Shown: in pieces, positions 59,359 to 64,000 of the stretch | How positions within the stretch are numbered: the first letter of the stretch is position 1 | Layout: every line of letters begins with the position of its first letter | NCBI RefSeq assembly: GCF_000369405.1 | Contig: NZ_KB849998.1 | Coordinates: 62,001 to 126,000, forward strand | Reading direction: 5' to 3' | Origin: Acinetobacter sp. ANC 3929 | GTDB lineage: Bacteria > Pseudomonadota > Gammaproteobacteria > Pseudomonadales > Moraxellaceae | DNA: 64,000 nucleotides | The notes under the pieces: generated by a model | Seen by the model: the letters and a program-made list of their open reading frames with translations, nothing else | Database searches by the model: none | What the model was told of the DNA's origin: nothing | Translations under genes and position numbers: made by a program

Positions 59359-60866
59359 TTTTGGCTTACTCCGCCAAATTGTGCGTTAGAATAAGGTGTA
59401 CTACCTTCCCCCCAAGAAATCAAACGTCCTTCAAACTCAGGTACTAAAAACTCAATAAATTGATTTAAATCATGATTATAAATTTTGGCATCCTCTGACT
59501 GTTGGGTATATTTTTTATAGCGTTCTTTCCATTTACCCGAACTATCTCTCTCATTCAATAAGTTAGGTTTTCCAGTTACTTTTAAAGTAAGCATAAAATG
59601 CTTAATGTAAGCTGGATGATGTTCCATTAAGTTATGAGCTACACTTACCATATCGTTAATATTATTACCAACTGCATAGCCAAATTTTGCACTTAAAATT
59701 GAGTTAACCACTGTTTTATAGGGTGCATGTAAAAGGTATTTGGGTGTACTAATTCCCATTAGTTCAAGCTCTTTACGAATAGAGAACCACTGAAGGTTGA
59801 ATTGACTATCGGTAAGATAATGAGTTTTTACCCATAGCTCAGTAAATTCCGCCAATAATTCAGATTTAGTTTTTGATGGAACTTTTGTTTCAAGATCAAC
59901 CTGTTCTAGTGATTCGATATATTTCTGAACTTTTAGTTTATCTTTTTGATTCTTACTCTCTTGTAAATAACTATGCCGTAAGCCTAATTTTTGCTTTAAC
60001 TTTCGATATTCAGCTTCATAATCAAAAAAGTATATTTGCTTTGTAGCTTCGTTCTGAACTAAGTTTTGGAATTCGACAAACTCAGTATTCCACTGATTAA
60101 TGATTTGATTATTCTTTATTTCAGGCTTTAAATAATGACACTCTAAAGTAAAAGCTTTTGTTTGAATTGACTGAGCAACTGTAGAGGCATTCACTACAAA
60201 TGCATTTGCATTATTGTTGTAGTAAATATCTTGCATTGACTGCTTCTTCGCTTTTTCAGTCGGCTCAAAATGATTGAAAATCCATAGTAGGCAAGCATTG
60301 TTATCTTGATAAAAAATCTTACGATCAATAATGACATTCAAAAAAGTTGTAGAAAGTTGTCCTTCAAAAACAACTAATTGCTTTTTATATAACGAAGATA
60401 CATCTGGTCTACGCCATTGCTTTAGGTCAATGCTTTTACGAACTTGTTCAATATGAATATCACTAAAAGATTCATCTACTTGTAGACTCTTATATATATT
60501 CTCTTTTAGCAATTTATGTAGTTGGGTTTCTTTCGCAATCTGATACTTTAAAGCAGTTTTTTCTTGCTCCGATAGCTGTTTAATATGCTTTACAGGACAC
60601 TTGAAGTTTGGGGTATTTTCCAACTCAGGAATATGTCTGAAAAAGAATGTTGCCGAAGTGTTGATCTGCATGTGATCTGTACGTCTAGCGAGGGTTACAG
60701 GTGATTGACACCAAGCACATGTAAAATGAGGCTTGGTTTTATTCCTTTTATATTGCTCCCTTATTTGACTACGCCATTGTGTAAGTTCCATTTCAGATTG
60801 TTGAAAGAATACATCAACATCAATCCACATATTTTGATCGGTATCAATGATATGAATTAACTTCAT
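59355..60866 (-). CDS. CoiA-like (DUF6035-type) nuclease protein
   Basis: A 503-aa protein. Near residues 50-90 is a zinc-ribbon-like motif (CAWCQSPVTLARR ... FKCPVKH). Around 155-170 is a PD-(D/E)xK-type nuclease pattern, RRPDV ... FEGQLS, followed by IIDRKIFYQ, as in competence-associated CoiA nucleases. The rest is helical and not assigned. The frame opens four codons earlier, but GGGAGAG favours the ATG at 60866. It sits between the Res-like gene (24 bp) and fic (4-bp overlap), so it is part of that defence-like operon. Confidence 0.68.
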   Translation of the reverse strand: MKLIHIIDTDQNMWIDVDVFFQQSEMELTQWRSQIREQYKRNKTKPHFTCAWCQSPVTLARRTDHMQINTSATFFFRHIPELENTPNFKCPVKHIKQLSEQEKTALKYQIAKETQLHKLLKENIYKSLQVDESFSDIHIEQVRKSIDLKQWRRPDVSSLYKKQLVVFEGQLSTTFLNVIIDRKIFYQDNNACLLWIFNHFEPTEKAKKQSMQDIYYNNNANAFVVNASTVAQSIQTKAFTLECHYLKPEIKNNQIINQWNTEFVEFQNLVQNEATKQIYFFDYEAEYRKLKQKLGLRHSYLQESKNQKDKLKVQKYIESLEQVDLETKVPSKTKSELLAEFTELWVKTHYLTDSQFNLQWFSIRKELELMGISTPKYLLHAPYKTVVNSILSAKFGYAVGNNINDMVSVAHNLMEHHPAYIKHFMLTLKVTGKPNLLNERDSSGKWKERYKKYTQQSEDAKIYNHDLNQFIEFLVPEFEGRLISWGEGSTPYSNAQFGGVSQK

Positions 60867-60890
60867 GTACTCTCCCAACTATTACTTAAA

Positions 60891-63578
60891 TTAGCTTAAC
60901 AAGCTCTCAATCAGATCGAAGCGCTTATCTTTAATCATAATAAATTTACATTGTCCTTCTGATAAATTAGCCCATAGCTCCCCAATTTGGCGATCATCCT
61001 TAGCAGCTTCCCACTTATCAGCCCCTTTATATTCAACCACTAAAATTTTTCCATTAGGTAGTTTACATATAAAATCTGGATAGAAGCGACCATTTCCCTT
61101 TTGCAAGTAAAAAGAACAGCCTTCTTTACGAACTAAGTTTCTCACCCAAAACTCAATATTTCCTTTAACTGCTTGCTGATCCAACCAACATGCACAAGCA
61201 AACTCTTCACCACTATCAAAAGCCCCAATACGGCCATAGTAATGTTTGTTAAATGTATAATATCCGTATTCACCATTATCATCGCGAGAAGGTGCATAAA
61301 CATTTGGATGGAAATTAAACTGATATTCTTGTTCGTTTGAGACTGTTATTTGATGAAGCTCATCATTGCCAAATAAGAAATTTTGGTAAGCATCATTAAC
61401 AGCTTCCTTTCGTAAAATATTAATTCTTTTTTCAATCAACTGACGAATTATATATTTCTGAGTATTTGTTCGAGCCAAATCAAAATCATCTTTACTTAAC
61501 AAATCATTTAGCCACGCAAGAACAAAATTTCGTTTAGCCTCATGAGTTAATGATTCTTCTAAGATATTCTTACATAACCAAGTTGCTAATTTGACTTCAT
61601 CCCAATTTTCAGGTTTATACACCAAACCTAAATCTCTCTGAAGTTTTGGAAGAAAAGTAACTTTTACCTTACCTTTAGTCTCATCAATATCTAAAGTTCC
61701 AAAATCATTTGAAGCATAAGCTGAATTTAAAATTGAAATATCATCATGCAAAACTTTTGCATCTACTGTTGTTAAATTCCAAGGATATTCAAGAACTTCT
61801 GGATCATCAAATAATTGAAGCTCGCCCTGAACCGATAATGCTAATAGTGGGACTTTAAGCTCTTTACCCAATTCCGCAGGTGTCTGAAAATATTCGATAG
61901 ATTGACGGCTAACCTCGGCCCCTTTCTCAATCTGCTGCACTGACTCTAGTTGTGAAACAGTTTTCGTTAGTTCCACAGTCTCTTCTTTAGTCAACGGGGT
62001 AATAATCGTCAATTCATTGGTTTTATTATTCCATTCTACTTTCTTTTTTACCGTAGGTGTAACAGACTTTAAATCTGGCTTTTCAGGTAACGGAATTGTT
62101 ATTGGTTTCACAATAATTTTAGAATTTCCAAAGTCCAAACGAGCTTGCTCACCCGTACCTGCTTTAACAAATTCAGCCGCTTCTTTAGTATCAAAACCAG
62201 CCCCTTCAACTAGGCTATCTCTCAAAGTTTCAGCTGTGTCAGAAAAACTTTTTGATACAACATAAGCATAAGATTGATTTAACTGTTCACTCTGTCTATG
62301 TGATGCATTTGGCTGTCTAAGAATACGCCCTAATAATTGCTCAACTGCTGTACTTGATTGCACAGAAGCCATACTCACTAAAATATAAGCAAATGGGCAA
62401 TCCCAACCCTCAGCTAAAGCTTTTTGAGTAATTACATACTTAATTTTACAAGCCTTATCTAAAATTCCTTTAGGATATTTTGCTGTAATTTCTTCAAGTT
62501 CTTTCTCATCTCCTGTAGCAAGAGCGATCTGCTCTCTTGGAATATTCTGATTATTTTCTAGTTCATTAAGTACAGCATAAATATCCAATGTTTCACGAAC
62601 TTTACTTTTTGCTTCAGCCTGAATAAGTACTATCGGTCTCAGATATTCAAAACCCTGTCTCTGTTCTTCTAACGCTATATGTTCTAAAGACTCTCTTTTA
62701 TGAATCGCATATGCTAAGCATTGTTGCCAATTTGATTCTGTTTCTAAAACAATCGGCAATTTAATCATTTGTTCTGCTTTTAATTCAGCAGCAGAGACGC
62801 TATGTAAAACATTGGTTGGAGTTCTCACTGTATCTGGTGTTGCTGTAAGCTCCATAATGCCACTTGGCTTAAAACGAGCTAACATATCAAAAGCAAGTTC
62901 AGTACGACTATTATGTGCTTCATCAACAATAATAAAAGGGCGATGTAATCTAAGAACGTTAGCTAAAGAATTTGGAACTATTAGATCACTCCCTTCTCCC
63001 TCTGTTAATAATTCTGACTTTTGTTCTTCTGTTAGATGCTCAAAATGATGCATTAGCGCACCATTATTTTGATAAACTTTTCTACTTTCTTCTTCTTCTA
63101 CTTGAAAAGCTTGGCGTGTAGCAACAATAACAACTGTTGAAGTTAAAAGCGTTGAACGAGTAATGCTTTTTGCTTCTTCAATATCCATGACTGTGACTTC
63201 ACCTGCTTCACGTAATGCTGATGAATATGGATGCTGTTTATTTTTTAAAGCAGTAATAGTTTGTTCACGTATCGTCTTACTTGGAACTAACCACAAGATG
63301 ATACTTTGAGCTACTCTCAAAAAATGTTTATTTATTAGTGCTACACTTTTACTTGCCAACCATGTCTTTCCCCCACCCGTCGGCACACGTAAACAAAAAT
63401 AAGGCATCTCACTATTAAACCCATTTAATGCATTATAGGTTTGCCCCTTACCCCACAATCGTTCTGTAGTCACATAAAAGGCCGTAGATGCGTTTGCAAA
63501 CTCATGACAGACTTGAAAATACGCTTTTACACTGTCTAATACTTGATCTTGATATTCTTTAGCAATATACGCAGTCAT
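60891..63578 (-). CDS. Type III restriction Res-like helicase-nuclease
   Basis: An 895-aa superfamily 2 DNA translocase with a C-terminal nuclease. Walker A is VPTGGGKT (65-72), the Walker B box is VDEAH (Asp219 to His222), then ELTATPD and motif VI QLLGRILRQP. The end carries a PD-(D/E)xK site: YPDFICKLPNGK with Asp835 and VVEYKG with Glu849 and Lys851. This is the Res layout of type III restriction. It starts 3 bp after the stop of the methyltransferase, as expected for a mod-res pair. Confidence 0.87.
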   Translation of the reverse strand: MTAYIAKEYQDQVLDSVKAYFQVCHEFANASTAFYVTTERLWGKGQTYNALNGFNSEMPYFCLRVPTGGGKTWLASKSVALINKHFLRVAQSIILWLVPSKTIREQTITALKNKQHPYSSALREAGEVTVMDIEEAKSITRSTLLTSTVVIVATRQAFQVEEEESRKVYQNNGALMHHFEHLTEEQKSELLTEGEGSDLIVPNSLANVLRLHRPFIIVDEAHNSRTELAFDMLARFKPSGIMELTATPDTVRTPTNVLHSVSAAELKAEQMIKLPIVLETESNWQQCLAYAIHKRESLEHIALEEQRQGFEYLRPIVLIQAEAKSKVRETLDIYAVLNELENNQNIPREQIALATGDEKELEEITAKYPKGILDKACKIKYVITQKALAEGWDCPFAYILVSMASVQSSTAVEQLLGRILRQPNASHRQSEQLNQSYAYVVSKSFSDTAETLRDSLVEGAGFDTKEAAEFVKAGTGEQARLDFGNSKIIVKPITIPLPEKPDLKSVTPTVKKKVEWNNKTNELTIITPLTKEETVELTKTVSQLESVQQIEKGAEVSRQSIEYFQTPAELGKELKVPLLALSVQGELQLFDDPEVLEYPWNLTTVDAKVLHDDISILNSAYASNDFGTLDIDETKGKVKVTFLPKLQRDLGLVYKPENWDEVKLATWLCKNILEESLTHEAKRNFVLAWLNDLLSKDDFDLARTNTQKYIIRQLIEKRINILRKEAVNDAYQNFLFGNDELHQITVSNEQEYQFNFHPNVYAPSRDDNGEYGYYTFNKHYYGRIGAFDSGEEFACACWLDQQAVKGNIEFWVRNLVRKEGCSFYLQKGNGRFYPDFICKLPNGKILVVEYKGADKWEAAKDDRQIGELWANLSEGQCKFIMIKDKRFDLIESLLS

Positions 63579-63581
63579 AGC

Positions 63582-64000
63582 TTAAACCTCTAAAGCATAT
63601 GGTGTTTGTTTAAATACAATATTTTCACGTTTAGCCTTGCCCCCTAAACGATTAGCAGCCGCATAAATCACTTTAACTCCTTCAAACTTCGGAAGAACAT
63701 CAAATACTTGCTTTGTAAGAATATTGCCACCTTGTTCGGTAAGATCTTTTAAAATTCCATTATAAAGTAGATAAATTGCACGACCTTCATAAATTCCCAG
63801 TAAAGGAGAGTCCGCTTTTCCTGTATAGCCCGTACCTGTTTCACAAAACCATACAAATTCAGCCAATTGCGAGAATGAAACATCATTGCGTATATGACCA
63901 CTGGCATTAAACAATGGTTCTTGTGAAAGCTTACAGAATTGAAAACTACTACCCAACCCTTCTATATCTTCCCCATTCCTATTTATATAACCTTTAGTTA
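63582..64000 (-). CDS. C-terminal part of a type III-like DNA methyltransferase (Mod), cut by window edge
   Basis: The frame is open without interruption to the window end and gives 139 residues. Segments such as SFQFCKLSQEPLFN, FSQLAEFVWFCETGTGY, LLGIYEGRAIYLLYNGILKDL and the end ANRLGGKAKRENIVFKQTPYALEV match the C-terminal region of type III adenine methyltransferases. The catalytic motifs (FxGxG, DPPY) would lie outside the window. A TTG at 63956 is an internal codon, not the start. It is the first visible gene of the operon with Res, the CoiA-like nuclease and Fic. Confidence 0.72.
   Translation of the reverse strand, partial: TKGYINRNGEDIEGLGSSFQFCKLSQEPLFNASGHIRNDVSFSQLAEFVWFCETGTGYTGKADSPLLGIYEGRAIYLLYNGILKDLTEQGGNILTKQVFDVLPKFEGVKVIYAAANRLGGKAKRENIVFKQTPYALEV

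Overview
The window is a piece of a gamma-proteobacterial chromosome, most likely Acinetobacter. This is inferred from the low GC content, the three-gene pntAA-pntAB-pntB transhydrogenase, the style of the surrounding housekeeping genes, and the character of the prophage. No rRNA, tRNA or CRISPR array was seen.

Left flank (1-13155): the tail of an unidentified gene, a short-chain dehydrogenase, the pnt operon on the minus strand, a RidA-family protein with an MFS transporter, a few small genes, and a BvgA/BvgS-type two-component pair (1201-aa hybrid kinase plus LuxR-type regulator).

Prophage (about 13183-48143, near 35 kb): a complete-looking P2-type phage integrated in the 5' end of dusA. 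The left junction keeps the original dusA promoter and first codons, now ended by a TAG. The right junction supplies a new start, so dusA is intact again as a chimera. Inside, from the left: a small gene, an AT-rich zone with a dense GGTTAGAA repeat cluster, a probable cos site, and the spanin pair Rz/Rz1 behind portal Q and terminase P (minus strand). Then, on the plus strand, capsid genes O N M L X, holin candidates and endolysin, R S, baseplate V W J I, an extra SGNH-hydrolase tail protein, fibre H and a short fibre-assembly protein, sheath and tube FI FII, chaperone E/E' with the T TTT TTG frameshift, tape measure T, and U, D and ogr. Three identical-format dyads (TTGT-N14-ACAA) precede the late operons and are the best candidates for Ogr target sites.

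The control and early region (37-48 kb) differs from P2. It holds an Ogr-type and a TraR/DksA-type zinc protein, a lipoprotein moron between terminators, a C4-like antisense RNA upstream of a Rha-family gene, two paralogous small genes, an XRE repressor with matching operators, a ribbon-helix-helix protein, a 919-aa primase/helicase in place of P2 gpA, SSB, a PrtN-like activator, an HTH protein and the tyrosine integrase.

Right flank (48021-64000): dusA, a cytoplasmic CHAP-fold protein, tcdA, acnA, a TatD nuclease, two lipoproteins, prfC, and at the edge a four-gene minus-strand operon: the C-terminus of a type III-like DNA methyltransferase, a type III Res-like helicase-nuclease, a CoiA-like nuclease and a Fic protein. 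That operon is a probable defence locus cut by the window end.
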